Below, piece after piece: positions 1 to 11,540 of a DNA stretch of 64,000 bases (the stretch's first letter is position 1; each line of letters begins with the position of its first letter). The stretch is taken from contig CM069604.1 of NCBI GenBank assembly GCA_035771175.1, forward strand, positions 16,989,115-17,053,114. The letters run 5' to 3'. Position numbers and translations under genes: made by a program. The notes beneath the pieces are model-generated. The model was not told where the DNA came from, ran no database searches, and was given only the letters and a program-made list of their open reading frames with translations. This DNA is from Paratinospora sagittata. Lineage: Eukaryota; Streptophyta; Magnoliopsida; Ranunculales; Menispermaceae.

Positions 1-918
1 AGCTCGTATTCATGTTGATGGATACAAGATGAAAAAGAAATAGAATAATGGATGAAAACATTTCAAGATACAAGAAACTGAAATTAAAGGTTAGAATCCA
101 CCCTTCGACGGTGGATTTGGTCTTTTTTTCTCCTTGGTTCCTTCGAGCAATCACTCCAAAGCCTTATCTCTTCTTGCTTTCTTGCCTCCTTTTTCACACC
201 CTAAACCTAATTATTTGCTTTGATAATCGTTAATCCTTTTTTCTAACCTAAAATCATGTTTTTTTTTAAACTTAAGTCGATACAAATGCCAACAATGGAC
301 AAAAATAACCAAATGCGCACAATTGCGGAACTGAGCGCCGCAACACTTGATTCTAGTGCCGCGACGCTAGTTGACTATTCATGGCCCTTCACGAATTTAG
401 CACCGCGGCTCTACATCTGTTCATTCCGCAATTTTCTTCCTCTTTGAGCGCCGCAGCGCTCAGTCCTAGTGCCGAGGCGCCTAGTCCCTGGTTTTCTTGG
501 ACTTAGCCGATTTTCTGTGGCGCATTGTTTGTGGACTTAACCGATTTTTCTACTTTTTTTCACCCTTCTTGCACATGTTTTGCACATGATCTTCACTTCT
601 TTTACACACCATTTGGTCCTTGTTTCAACCCACTTTTTAGCTTTTTATTTACCTACAAAACAAAGTATAAACAAATGTAAATTCTATGCAATTACTCAAT
701 ATATTAACTAAAATGTAATGTACTAAAAACATGTGACTTTTATGATATTAACATGTATCAAAAAGCCATTTATTCACGATAAAAACCTACGATAAAACCT
801 AAATGCATCTAAAACAACTAAGTATACTAATCATGTAAAAACACCTAAAAACTAACTAAATGAACCTAAAAATCTATCAAATTAACATGAAAACTAACTA
901 CTAAAACTCAACTTATCA
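1..918 (-). mobile_element. Athila-type LTR, 5' portion (cut by window edge)
   Basis: Read on the minus strand, the LTR begins TGATAAG at 918 and runs to the window edge. Positions 319-918 match 60277-60820 closely. The layout is that of the Athila-1 3' LTR (14561 onward): a T-rich start, a TTTTGTAGGTA segment, then a CpG-rich block (330-480). That block holds a perfect hairpin, GAGCGC (447-452) with GCGCTC (457-462). Position 919 onward is chromovirus integrase, so the LTR end is a genuine element boundary. Whether this is a solo LTR or the 5' LTR of an element lying to the left cannot be seen. Short reading frames in it are not genes. Confidence 0.75.
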
Positions 919-928
919 CATACATCGG

Positions 929-1282
929 TGTGAGTTCACGTACAACAAAAATTATTAGTTCAGTGTCGATATGGCTTTTTTTGAGGCCTTGTATGGTAGG
1001 CCATGTAGATCTCTGGTATGTTGGATGGAGATAAGAAATACCATAATGATGGGACCTGAGTTTGTGCGAGAACAGATAGAGAAGATCAAGCGAATCAAGC
1101 ATAATATGAAAACAGTCCATGATAGGCAGAAAAGTTACGCCGACAATCGATGGAAGGCCATAGAGTTTAAGGTGGGTAACCATGTCTTATTGAAGGTATC
1201 CACTCAGAAGGGCCAAACAAAGTTTGGGATAAAAGGGAAGCTCGCTCCAAGATTTATTAGGTCAGCTAGCGGCAATGCATAA
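929..1282 (+). pseudogene. Tekay/Del-type integrase C-terminal fragment
   Basis: From position 929 the frame reads the end of a chromovirus integrase: CEFTYNKN, then FEALYGRPCRS, then KVGNHVLLKV and KGKLAPRFIR, landmarks of the integrase core end and C-terminal domain in plant Ty3 chromoviruses. An in-frame TAG follows NKNY. Compared with the copy at 60831-61263, about 60 bp after APRFIR is missing, so the frame ends early. The first two catalytic residues and the zinc finger are absent because the preceding DNA is an Athila LTR. It would have inserted element cDNA. It is non-functional here. Confidence 0.85.
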
Positions 1283-1349
1283 CGTCTTCTGTGTGTTAAT
1301 GATGAGGAAGTAATATCATAATCCTACTCATGTCCTAGATTGGAGGCAT

Positions 1350-1580
1350 ATGTACTTGAGACAGAAGGAGACTTATGATGAGAAGCCGGTCATGATCCTT
1401 GATAGGAAGGTTCAGAAGCTCCGTTACCGAGAAATTCCTATGGTCAAGGTGAAGTGGCATTTTCATGGAGAGGAACAATATACTTGGGAGCACGAGGATT
1501 ATATGAAGGAACACTTCTTCGAGTTTATGGACTTGGGTAATTCCCTTAACTTTAAACTTCGGGGACGAAGTTTCTTTTAA
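1350..1580 (+). pseudogene. Chromodomain-like C terminus of Tekay/Del-type integrase
   Basis: This 76-codon frame contains REIPMVKVKW followed by EEQYTWEHEDYMKEHF, the usual form of the degenerate chromodomain closing plant chromovirus polyproteins. In the family this module is thought to guide integration to heterochromatin. It belongs with the integrase fragment upstream (frameshift between them) and stops 12 bp before the 3' LTR start at 1592. The copy at 61307-61537 is nearly identical. Confidence 0.8.
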
Positions 1581-1591
1581 GGTGGATGAGA

Positions 1592-4500
1592 TGTAACTCT
1601 CTGAATTTTCGTCCGACTAGCTCGTATCCCAATTGTTAAGTGTCCAACTCTATGTGCTTGTGTTGTTGTGATGTGTGTATGTTGTGTGTTTGATATGTGC
1701 TAACCATGGATTTCCATGAAATTTATGAATGAACTAAAAGATTGTTCATGAGTCATACGCATGAGAATAGTTATTTATGTCAAATGGTTGATGAGTTGTA
1801 TGTGATTATTGCTTGTAGTGGGTATTATTATTGGTGTTGTTAATGTCATTACCACTATTATTAAAATCATTACCACTATTATTATGGGTGGCTTGTTAGA
1901 AAAACCACATTTAAGTAACTTGTTGAGCAAGCTATTCTCAAGACTAGTGCTTATGGGGATGGCCACAAAAAGATGTTCCATTTAATGCAACAATTAATGA
2001 ATAAAATATTATATTTGAATATGTGGTGTTATAGATGGGTGTTGGATAAGAATATGGCACATGGGAGCATGAAATAAAAATGTTATAACATATCTCCCTT
2101 GCTCAAGTAGAGAAAGAGGGAAGAAGAAGAAGATAAGAAGATAAAAGAGGAAAATAGAAGAGAAACCTAGGGTTTTGGGCTTCAAGGTTAGATTTTATTC
2201 CATTTTCCTCCATGAATATGTCATTAATGGTGGTTGCAAGCTTTTTAATGGTGTAAATTTTATTATGGGTCTCGGACTTGGGGGAGACCTATCCTAGGGT
2301 TGGCTTGTATGAGCTTGATAATGATGAAATTAAGCTCCATAGACCTAAACCCATACCCATTGAGTGATTTCTACACTCTTAAGCTCGGTTTTGATGATGG
2401 TTGAGATTAGGGTTTCTATGGAAACCCTAAGAACCGAAATGCATGCTTAGGATTTGGGCTTCTAGGATGATTTGGAACCCAATGGTGGCAAATTTCCCAA
2501 TTTTTTATGAGAAATTGTGGGTGCTCCATGTAAATGACCTTAACTTAGAAGTTGGACCTAGGGTGCTTCATTTAGTATGCATGTGACCTATGTGGGTTAA
2601 ATTGGCATGCTTGGTTGATTTATAGTGTTACTTTGAGGATTTACATGGTGGAACATGTGAGTTAGTTCAATTTGGCCATGTTGGCCTATTGTTGGAAGTT
2701 TCCAAATTTTGGGGCTTTTGATGTATTTTGCCTTGAATTGTGGAATTGGGATGACTTATGACTAAATTGATTTAAATTGGAATGATTTGTGCTATGATTG
2801 GCCTATGTTGACCATGTTATGACCTAGGCCTAAGTGTTGGTTTGATTATATAATTTGACAGTTGATGCCTAATGGTTGGGTTTTATGAATTGAGGTTGGA
2901 TTAATGAAATAATCATGGAAATTGATAATTATGGTTGGAATGGAATGTTGTGTGGTGTATGGACCTAAATTGACCTTGTTGGGGGATTAGACATGGGTGA
3001 TGTGGATTATTTAATTTGAGATCATGAATTGGATGTGTTGCATATATGGATAGTGATAATTATGAATTTATATATAATTGCAGTATCTAAGTTGGAATTG
3101 GGAATCTTGTGTGTACATAGGATTGCTCTCATTGGCTTGGTTGTGAGTAGACTTCATTTATGTTTAATCTTTTATGTCATCATATGAAAATTATATGTTG
3201 TATGTTTGGAAGCATGAAATGAGTTTTAATTATGATTGCACGAATCCTGTGGACTTGGTAAGTCTTGCCTCTGAAAGAGCGAAGTCCTCGGCCTAGTGTA
3301 AGGACCTAAATGACTTAGCGCCTAATAGAAGTTATGTCATTGGTTGTCCTTGTGAATGGACATAGCAAAGCTAGTGTACTAGAAGGAAGACTTTTGACCA
3401 TGCCATATGAGGGTTTTTGGGTGGATGAGAAAACCATGGAAGAATGACATGATCTTAATGACATGGACTAGTAACCCGGTAAATATTCTATGTCCTGAAT
3501 CACAATACAATTGTTTGACTTTGAAGTGGAAGTTATGCCCCCATTGATCTAGAGGACATGGGAAGGATCTCCGATACGAGGTCTTACGGCGGAAGCTTGG
3601 ACTAAAATATGAGAATGAAATGTGGAATGAATGTGTCCCGGATCCTTGTGTTACGACACTAGATCTCACGAGGAAAGTCTAAACCCGAACATGAGAAAGA
3701 AAGAAATGAGGATGGAAAAAATGGAAAGTGATGGATTTTACCTTTGCACGAAATATATGATGAACGCTTGATATTTATGTGTTATATGTTTTTCATCATC
3801 TTGTGGCATTGTCATGCATACATGGTATTTTATTGTTGAGTAGTGATGGCATATCTGAATTCCATTCATTGCGTATCGTTGGCTCACTCTCATTTCCCTT
3901 TTACAAGATCTACAGCCCAACTTAAGGGCAAGGGAGTTATTATCCATTGAGGGCCTAGCCAGTGGCGGAGCTTAGCATAGATATGAGGAGGGTTTCCTTT
4001 TTGTATGATTCTTGTATGTTGTACACATCTATGTATTTATTTTGTAATTTTGGAAACCTATGTATATATTAATACTAAACTCATGAGCTGAGTAGATGGT
4101 GAGGACGAATGGGTATGGATCCTTGAGGATGGGTTGCTCTATGGTTGGACTTTGAGATTATGTGTTCATAATATGGATGTTTGGGACTAGAATCTAAATG
4201 ATGGAATGATGAATCATTTTGTATGTTGGGTTTAAATTACTTGTGGTATATTTATGTTGGCTCACTCTCATTTCCCTTTTACGGGATTTATAGCCCAACT
4301 TAAGGGCAAGGGAATTATTATCCATTGAGGGCCTAGCCAGTGGCGGAGCTTAGCATAGATATGAGGAGGGTTTCCTTTTTGTATGATTCTTGTATGTTGT
4401 ACACATCTATGTATTTATTTTGTTATTTTGAAAACCTATGTATATATTAATACTAAACTCATGAGCTGAGTAGATGGTGAGGACGAATGGGTATGGATCC

Positions 4501-5233
4501 TTGAGGATGGGTTGCTCTATGGTTGGACTTTGAGATTATGTGTTCATAATATGGATGTTTGGGACTGGAATCTAAATGATGGAATGATGAATCATTTTGT
4601 ATGTTGGGTTTAAATTACTTGTGGTATATTTATGTTGGCTCACTCTCATTTTCCTTTTACAAGATCTACAACCCAACTTAAGGGCAAGGGAATTATTATC
4701 CATTGAGGGCCTAGCCAGTGGCAGAGCATGGCATAGATATGATGAGGGTTTCCTCTTTGTATGATTCTTGTATGTTGTACACATCTATGTATTTATTTTG
4801 TTATTTTGAAAACCTTTGTATATATTAATACTAAACTCATGAGCTGAGTAGATGGTGAGGACGAATGGGTATGGATCCTTGACGATGGGTTGCTCTATGG
4901 TTGGACTTTGAGATTATGTGTTCATAATATGGATGTTTGGGACTGGAATCTAACTGATGGAATGATGAATCAATTTGTATGTTGGGTTTAAATTACATAT
5001 GGTATATTTGTGTGGACTGTGTAGTTGTGGATAGTAGAATTGTTCAGGTTTATCCGGTTGAGGTTTGAGGAAAAAAAATGGGACTCTATGGAGAGTCTAG
5101 TTGAGGCTTGTAAGGTATTCCGATCATCCCATGGATGATGGAGTGGTTGGCAATGCCTACGTCGGGTGTCTCGACCTAGCATTCTGCATTCTATCCCCAC
5201 GGTAGATAGTGGTCCGAGGTTGGGATTGCCACA
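1592..5233 (+). mobile_element. Tekay/Del-type 3' LTR
   Basis: The LTR starts TGTAACTCTCTGAATTTT right after the chromodomain frame. The sister copy at 61549 starts TGTAACGCCCCGAATTTT, the common start of these LTRs. The end is placed near 5233 (GATTGCCACA) because the following bases are integrase of another element and because GTCGGGTGT ... GATAGTGG near 5162-5210 recurs in the LTR ending at 48286. It has no coding content. It includes a purine-rich tract (2105-2165), an AAACCTAGGGTTTTGGG motif (about 2163) and a 378-bp tandem repeat. The 3' boundary is less certain than the 5' one. Confidence 0.7.
3881..5012 (+). repeat. Three tandem 378-bp units inside the LTR
   Basis: The anchor GGCTCACTCTCATTT recurs at 3881, 4259 and 4637, an exact 378-bp period. 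Each unit continues through CTAGCCAGTGGC, TACACATCTATG and ACTCATGAGCTGAG. Units differ by scattered substitutions; the third lacks most of the last few bases before the unique 3' part of the LTR. The sister LTR enters its first unit at 63824 but the window ends before the copy number can be read. Confidence 0.9.
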
Positions 5234-5237
5234 CATC

Positions 5238-5375
5238 CCGTTGTGTGAGTTTGCCTACAACAACAACTTTCCGAGTAACATTGTGATAACACCATTTAAG
5301 GCACTTTATAGTAGATCTTGTAGATCGCCAGCTTGTTGGACGGAGGTAGGTAAGTCATTGATCATGGGGCCAAAT
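5238..5375 (+). pseudogene. Tekay/Del-type integrase scrap, interrupted by a SIRE-type LTR
   Basis: The frame reads LCEFAYNNNF, then FKALYSRSCRSPACW and IMGP: the same integrase stretch as at 929 and 41930 but from a different, diverged copy. It follows directly after the LTR end near 5233 and is cut at 5375 by an LTR beginning TGTTGGCCCAGG. The preceding LTR therefore probably inserted into this older integrase. Confidence 0.8.
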
Positions 5376-5554
5376 TGTTGGCCCAGGTATGTCCAAGAGC
5401 GGGGTGAATTGAACACTTAGACAATTTAAAATTAATTACAATGGCAAAGTTAAAATGCAGAATAAAAATAAATATGCATAGTCAATTTATAGTGGTTCGG
5501 CTACTTGCTTACATTCACTACCTAACCACCTCAGTTAGGATTTTAAACCTTATC

Positions 5555-5815
5555 ACTAAGGGATTCTCTTACGGGTGAGAATCAAACCGTTACACCTTTT
5601 CTCAACTTGCGGGTGTGAGAACTACTGTTACACTGCTCAACTTGCAGGCTTGAGAACAACCTATCCCAACTTACGAGTGTGAGACAAACCTAAGCTTTCT
5701 CAACTTACGAGGTGTGAGAACTACCGTTTCTCAACTTACAGGGTGTGAGAAGACCGTTTCTCAACTTACGGGTGTGAGAAGACCGTTTCTCAATTTACGG
5801 GTGTGAGAAGACCTA
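5555..5815 (-). repeat. Stem-loop array with CCCGTAAG-type loops
   Basis: On the minus strand this is a run of about nine stem-loops. Most read TTCTCA, loop CACCCGTAAGT, TGAGAA. The outermost has a shorter loop between ATTCTC-like and GAGAAT arms. Spacers are 3-25 bp. The loop is much better conserved than the outer bases. Confidence 0.85.
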
Positions 5816-6484
5816 ACCTTGTTGAATATGAGAATATCAACTCAGTAGTTTATCTAACTACTGTTACAACCATGATACAATATACATAATATGAAATTAA
5901 GTACAACTGTATCCTATGAACTATCTCTCAAATTTCTCTTCCAACAAGAATGATACATGTTAAATCAGTGCTGAAAAATTTGAGTGAAAACAATCCGAGC
6001 TTTCAAATAGATTTTCAGATAAAGATAAAAATTTAGCTCAGTATGAAAATCTTTTGAATAAGTAGAGATTCAAATAAAACACTTTGAAACCAGAATAACT
6101 TAAGCTTTTTGAATCAGATGAAATTTCGACTAACTTTCGACAAGTGTTTTACCTCATAGAATTTTTGGTAGTCTTAATAGATTGTTAAGTGCTGGTATAT
6201 ATAAACTTGTAGAGATGAAGTTGTTGTTCATTTGAATTTGAATTTCGAATATGAACGTTTACTCACAACAGTTAGAATGTATCACGAAAATGGCAACTGC
6301 ACATTTTATGAACATTCGGCTTTTTCTCCAAATTCACAAATTAGGAAAGTTTAAGAGATGTGGTTCATGAATCTGAGAATATCTCTTACAAATACAGAAA
6401 GTTGATATTTTGTACGAAAAATTGTTTTGAAAAGGTGACTAAGATGATGTACGTGTCAGGACAATAGAAATATCATTTTTGTTG

Positions 6485-6915
6485 TTTTGTTACTTTGAGG
6501 GCTCTCATATAACATCAGCGTCCTACCGAATGATGAAGTGAGGGCGCGATCGACTTGTAAGCGTCCTGACTTACTATAATACTTAAACGACTTAAATCCT
6601 GAGGGCGTTACTTCGACAATTAACATCCTGCTTTTGTTTTAAAAACGCACAAAGGCACTACTCACAAGTAAGCATCCTACTTTGTTTTAAAACAAACTTA
6701 AACGGTATTAAGTGTGTTGATGGACAGTGAGCGTCCTAAAAGTTATTAAGTTGATTCTTAAGATGAGGGCACTTCTACACAAGTAGCGTCCTGATAGTTT
6801 ATTCACCTCATAACTATAAGAGTCCTTAAAAATAGAAATCAATCACAAGTTAACAGAATTGTCAGCGAGCTGAAACTGAGTCAGCATCCTGACGCTTTCA
6901 AAGGTTGACTAAATG
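6485..6915 (-). repeat. U3 array of CpG-centred imperfect palindromes
   Basis: On the minus strand, units of the form GGACGCT, 5-12 variable bases, AGCGCCCTC recur every 40-90 bp. The copies at 18820-19360 are the forward counterpart. Arms pair imperfectly, and central bases vary but tend to remain complementary. Confidence 0.75.
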
Positions 6916-6922
6916 GAGGTCA

Positions 6923-7558
6923 CAATATATGGATTTGGAGGGTTTTTCGAGAGGAGGATCTGGGAGAAAAAAAGATTGACGGCTGGAGCGAAGTGGAGAA
7001 GAACATCATAGACCTATTCAAAATCTCTACAAAACTCTAGTTTTATCTTTCTTTTGTTCTGTTTGATGTTCAATTTTGTATTTTATGTTTTTATGTCTTT
7101 AGTTATGAACTAAAACATCGTTTCTAGAGGATAGAATGATCCTAACTTTGATGCTATGTTCTAGTTTAAAGTCTTAATTATTATTAATGGATTTGCGATA
7201 GTTTATTTATATTTCTCCATTGTTAATGCTTTCAATCTCTTGATCACGGATTGGATGATCTTAGTTCTAGAGTGCGGCACTCGACAAGGGGTATTTTGGA
7301 TCGGAACAAGGAAAATATAACCTAGGTTATTGTGAGACAGACCGATAGGAGATCGAGACCCTTTGAAGTCATTAAAAGAAATCATAGATCTTAGTGAGTT
7401 TGTAGGAAGTAGATCTCAATCATTCGAATTCGATTGTCTAGATAAAATTAAGGCAAAAATGTGATAGCTAGAGTTCTAATTATCCCTAAGGACGATACCC
7501 GATTTCATCGAATTATATTATAACTGACTATCGTGCACTAGCGATAATTTCACGATCA
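6923..7558 (+). repeat. Athila-1 5' LTR (truncated, internally deleted)
   Basis: It matches 15109-15978 of the 3' LTR, starting at ATATATGGATTTGGAGGG. The first ~550 bp are gone and a further ~240 bp (corresponding to about 15590-15835) are deleted near 7412. It ends TTTCACGATCA, the same end as the 3' LTR. Confidence 0.9.
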
Positions 7559-7564
7559 AGTTTT

Positions 7565-7581
7565 TGGCACCGTTGCCGACG
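7565..7581 (+). other. Primer binding site, tRNA-Asp type
   Basis: TGGCACCGTTGCCGACG lies 6 bp after the 5' LTR end. It resembles the Athila primer site complementary to the 3' end of tRNA-Asp (TGGCGCCGTTGCCGGGG), with three differences. Reverse transcription would start here. Confidence 0.85.
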
Positions 7582-7847
7582 ATAGTTATTAGTGCACTAC
7601 TATTGTGTTAGTAACTCTGATTTTAATTTAGATTTTATTTTTGTTTTATTTTCTGAATTTTTCTTTCTTTGTTTCTTTGTATATTTTCGTTTTTATTACT
7701 TTATACTTCGGTTCTTTCTTTATTCTGTTTTGTAGGATTTCAAGAGTTTATGCAAAGGGCATGAAATCTTGAAGTACTACTGTTTGACTTTGAGATTGAA
7801 CGTACTCTTGGAAGACTGAGACAAGAGAGAAGAAGAGAAACCAAATC

Positions 7848-8872
7848 ATGGCGGACGAGCACAATCAGTTGACCTTGAGAGACTACTTTAAACCGGTTAT
7901 CAATGAAAATTACTCGAGTATTGTTCGTATGCCTATTAATGTGAACAACTTTGAATTGAAACCGGCGTTGATCTCTATGGTTCAGCAACACCAGTATGGG
8001 GGGTCACCTATTGAAGATCCTACTATCCATATCACCACCTTCTTGGAGATGTGTGATATGGTGAAGATGAATGGTGTTACTGAGGACACCATAAGGTTGA
8101 GATTGTTCCTTTTTATCTAAGGGACAAAGCACGAGCATGGTTGCAATCTTTGCAACAGGGGAACATTGCAACTTGGCAAGAGATGGTACAAGAATTTCTT
8201 CAAAAATTCTTTCCTCCTACCAAGACCACCCAAATGAAAGCTGAGATCGAACAATTCAAGCAACACGAGTCTGAGTTATTGTATGAAACTTGGGAGCGTT
8301 TCAAGGAATTGTTGAGGAAGTGTCCTCAACATGGGTACCAAGATTGGCTACAACTTCAATTGTTCTATAATGGGATGACTTTCTCCATAAGAACTCTAGT
8401 TGATGTTGAAGGATATGGCTAGCAACACTTATGAGGTTCCGGGTGCACGATCAATAGTGCAGAAGGTAGCTGGTCTACATGCAGTTGATCCATTCACATC
8501 TCTCTCTGCGCAAATATCAAGCATTGCAAACCAACTTGCTGTGCCCACTACTTAAAGAGCACAACCTTCTATTGAAAAGACGGTGGCTTTACATATGGGT
8601 TCTTCAGGGAATGAGGCACATGAGGAAGAAGTTCAATACATTAGTAATTGCGGGTACAAATTCAGAAGCAATCAAGGAGTTCCAAATCAGTACCACCCAA
8701 GTGTTCGAAATCATGAGAACTTCTCTTATGCCAACAAGATGAATACATTGCAACCTCCACCCGGTTTCTACAATCAAGCTCAAGAGAAGAAGCCATCCTT
8801 GGAGGATATGTTGGGATCATTTATGATGAAGACAAGAGCTTCAATTAAGAACTTAGAAGTACAAGTGGGATA
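7848..8872 (+). pseudogene. Athila gag (broken)
   Basis: The start ATG at 7848 opens MADEHNQLTLRDYFKP and continues through an Athila-type capsid region (RAWLQSL, TWQEMVQEFLQKFFPP, LLRKCPQHGY). Gag forms the capsid that packages element RNA. The frame breaks near 8110 (stop at 8118), continues in another frame to 8422, then in further frames to a TAG at 8870 where related sequences read Gln. The tail towards the protease (KGITLRSGKEV near 8955) is readable but broken. No zinc knuckle is evident. Confidence 0.85.
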
Positions 8873-9229
8873 GCTAGCCCAAATAGTGAATGCACAACCA
8901 CATGGATCCTTGCCTAGCAACACCGAGATAAATCCCAAGGAACAATGCAAGGGCATCACTTTGAGGAGTGGAAAAGAAGTTAAGGGGGTTGATTCTACAA
9001 GCTAACACATTACATCTCCCCTCCATCTAGTCAAGAGAATGAGGAGTCCAACAAGGAAGCTAAGTCAAGCAAAGAAAAGGAATAATCAAGTAAGGGGGAA
9101 AAATCTCAAAAGAGGCCTTATAGGCCCAGTTTTATCACCTTCCCTGATAATCCCCCTATTCTAAAGACTCCTAAACCTTTTCCCCAACGTTTCCAAAAGA
9201 AGAAGCTTGATGAGAAAATACCCAACTAT

Positions 9230-9736
9230 GTGAAGTTCATGAAGGATGTGATGACAAAGAAGAGGAAGCTAGAGGACAATGAGACGATGAAGCTTTCTAA
9301 AGAATGTAGTGCCATACTAAAGAAGCTACCTCAAAAGCTAAAAGATCTAGGGAGTTTCACTATACCTTGCACCATTGGTTCTTTAAATTTCACTAAAACT
9401 TTATGTGATTTAGGTGCAAGTATTAACTTGATGCCTTTGTCAATTTTCAGGAAATTGGGACTTGACGAGGTGAAGCCAACTACAATATCGTTGCAACTAG
9501 CGGACCGATCACTTACATACCCTCGGGGTATAATTGAGGATGTGGTAGTGAAGGTGGACAAGTTCATCTTCCCGGTGGACTTTGTAGTTTTGGACATAGA
9601 GGAAGATAGTGATATTCCTCTTATTCTTGGGCGACCATTCTTCACTACTGGGAAAGCTTTGATAGATGTGCAGCATGGCGAGCTTACCTTGCAATCGAAT
9701 GATGAAGAGGTCTTGTTTAACATATACAACTCTTAA
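9230..9736 (+). pseudogene. Athila retropepsin-like protease region
   Basis: This open frame of 168 codons carries LCDLGASINLMPLSIF, the aspartic-protease active-site region (family DxGAS), and LILGRPFF near its end, corresponding to the flap and C-terminal strand of retropepsins. It would cut the gag-pol polyprotein. The ATG at 9230 is internal to gag-pol, not a true start: upstream codons (PRPSFITFP..., 9120-9230) are in the same frame as far as a TAA near 9085. The protease itself looks intact. Confidence 0.85.
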
Positions 9737-10199
9737 ATTCCCATCTGAGGGGAATACATGTCACTGGATTGATGTAGCAGAAGTGGTTGATGCATGTGTG
9801 ACCGAGGTACATGATGAGGCTACACCTGGAGATGCTTTAGAGAAGTGTCTTGTGAGTTCGATATCTAGAGATGAGGCCTTTCATGATGAAGTCCAACATT
9901 ATGCCTTAGCTCTTGAGGTCAACAATCCTGTGAGTACAATCAGCGAAACGGAAGATATTGAAGCTTCTTCACCACCCGAGTCAGTAGAGTCTTCACTAGA
10001 GTTGAAGCCATTACCTGAGTATCTTCGCTATGCATTTTTGGGTGAAAATTTTACTATGCCAGTCATCATATCATCGGCTTTGTCTAGTGTGGAGGAAGGG
10101 AAGCTATTACTTATCTTGAGAGAGTACAAGTTCGCTTTGGGGTGGTCCATAGCAACCATCAAGGGAATAAACCTTCCATTTGCATGCACAAGATCTTGA
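9737..10199 (+). pseudogene. Athila linker between protease and RT
   Basis: The frame runs on to 10199 with an acidic segment and then LKPLPEYLRYAFLGE, the conserved lead-in to Athila and Tat reverse transcriptases. It includes ALGWSIATIKGI before a frameshift into the RT frame. There is no catalytic motif of its own. Confidence 0.75.
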
Positions 10200-11104
10200 T
10201 GGAGGATTCTTACAAGCTTTCCGTTGAGCATCAAAGAAGGCTAAATCCACCCATGAAAGAGGTTGTCAAAGCTGAGATTTTAAAGTTTCTCAAGGCGGGT
10301 ATCATATACGCCATTTCAGATAGTTCGTAGGTAAGTCCGGATCAAGTGGTGCCCAAGAAAGGTGGTATGACTGTAGTGATGAATGATAAGAATGAGCCAA
10401 TTTCCATTAGGACAGTGACGGGCTGGAAAGTTTGCATAAACTACCGGAAGCTCAACAAAGCCACAAGGAAAGATCACTTTCCTCTTCCTTTTATTAATCA
10501 GATGCTAGATTGGTTGGCAGGCTTCCATTACTATTGTTTCCTAGACAGGAATTCGAGGTATAATCAGATAGTCATCGCCTCGGAGGATCAAGAGAAGACT
10601 ACATTCACTTGCCCATATGGTACTTTTTCTTTTCGGCGCATGTCGTTTGGATTATGTAATGCACTGGCGACTTTTCAAAGGTGCATGGTGGCTATTTTTT
10701 TTGATTTGATAGAGGACATCATGGAGGTTTTTATGGACATTTTTTCAGTATTTGGGTCCTCCTTTGATCATTTTTTGCATAACCTCTCCCTTGTGTTGAA
10801 GAAGTGTGAAGAAACAAACCTTGTACTTAATTGGGAAAAGTTTCACTTCATGGTACATGAGGGCATTGTTCTTGGCCACCGGATTTCGTCTAAGGGCCTT
10901 GAGGTAGACAAGGCGAAGATTGTTACTATTGAAAAGCTTTCACACCCGAAGACTATTAAGGACATAAGGAGTTTCTTAGGGCATGCGGGTTCTATAGAAG
11001 ATTTATCAAGGATTTTTCCAAGATTGCCTAACCTCATTGCAACCTCCTTGAGAAAGAAACCCTATTTGTGTTTGATAAGAATTGTGAGGAAGTTTTTGAG
11101 TTGA
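10142..11104 (+). pseudogene. Athila reverse transcriptase (active site altered)
   Basis: It covers the RT palm and fingers: VPKKGGMTVV, CINYRKLNKATRKDHFPLPF, then YYCFLDRNSRYNQI, TFTCPYGTFSFRRMSFGLCN and VLGHRISSKGLEVD. Two lesions hit the active site. The usual catalytic Asp-Asp pair now reads MDIF, so the second Asp is Ile (10736-10741), and the LDGxSGY strand reads LDRNSRY. A TAG interrupts at about 10327 and the frame shifts near 11000. It would copy element RNA into DNA but is inactive here. Confidence 0.9.
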
Positions 11105-11540
11105 TCAAGAAAGCTTTGATATCAACACCTATTATGGTGATACTGGATTGGAGTGAATCATTCGAGATCATGTGTGATGCGAGCGACTATGCAGTGGGAG
11201 AGGTTCTTGGGCAATGAAGAGAGAAGTTGTTTCGGGCCATCTATTATTTGAGTGGGACACTTGATGGGGCTTAGCAAAATTACACAACAACCGAGAAGGA
11301 ATTACTAGCGGTGGTTTTTGCTTGTGATAAGTTGAGATCCTACATCATTGGGTCTAAAATGATAGTCTATACTGACCATGTCGCCATCCGCTACTTGTTT
11401 GAGAAGAAGGATGCAAAGCCTCGATTGATTAGATGGGTCTTATTGCTTCAAGAGTTTGATATGGAGATTAGGGACAAGAAAGGGAGTGAGAATGTAGTTG
11501 CAGATCACTTATCTCGGCTGCAACTAGATGAGCAAGATGA
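11105..11540 (+). pseudogene. Athila RNase H
   Basis: Readable motifs in order: IMCDASDYAVG (first catalytic Asp), [16 protein letters not shown] (catalytic Glu), [13 protein letters not shown] (second Asp) and [13 protein letters not shown] (last Asp). Two stops lie near 11217 and 11272. The open part runs from 11311 into the integrase. RNase H removes the RNA strand after reverse transcription. The four acidic residues are all still present, but the protein is split by the stops. Confidence 0.85.

Larger units (their letters stand above)
5376..6922 (-). mobile_element. SIRE/Maximus-type LTR, inverted and truncated
   Basis: The plus strand begins TGTTGGCCCAGGTATGTCC, the reverse complement of the LTR end at 20452. 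The two copies are recognisably the same family throughout. Reading leftward from 6922 the order is: U3 palindrome array, TATA-like stretch (6196-6203), leader, stem-loop array, terminal hairpin, LTR end. About 480 bp of the 5' end are missing relative to the copy starting at 18457, cut where a truncated Athila LTR begins. Confidence 0.85.
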
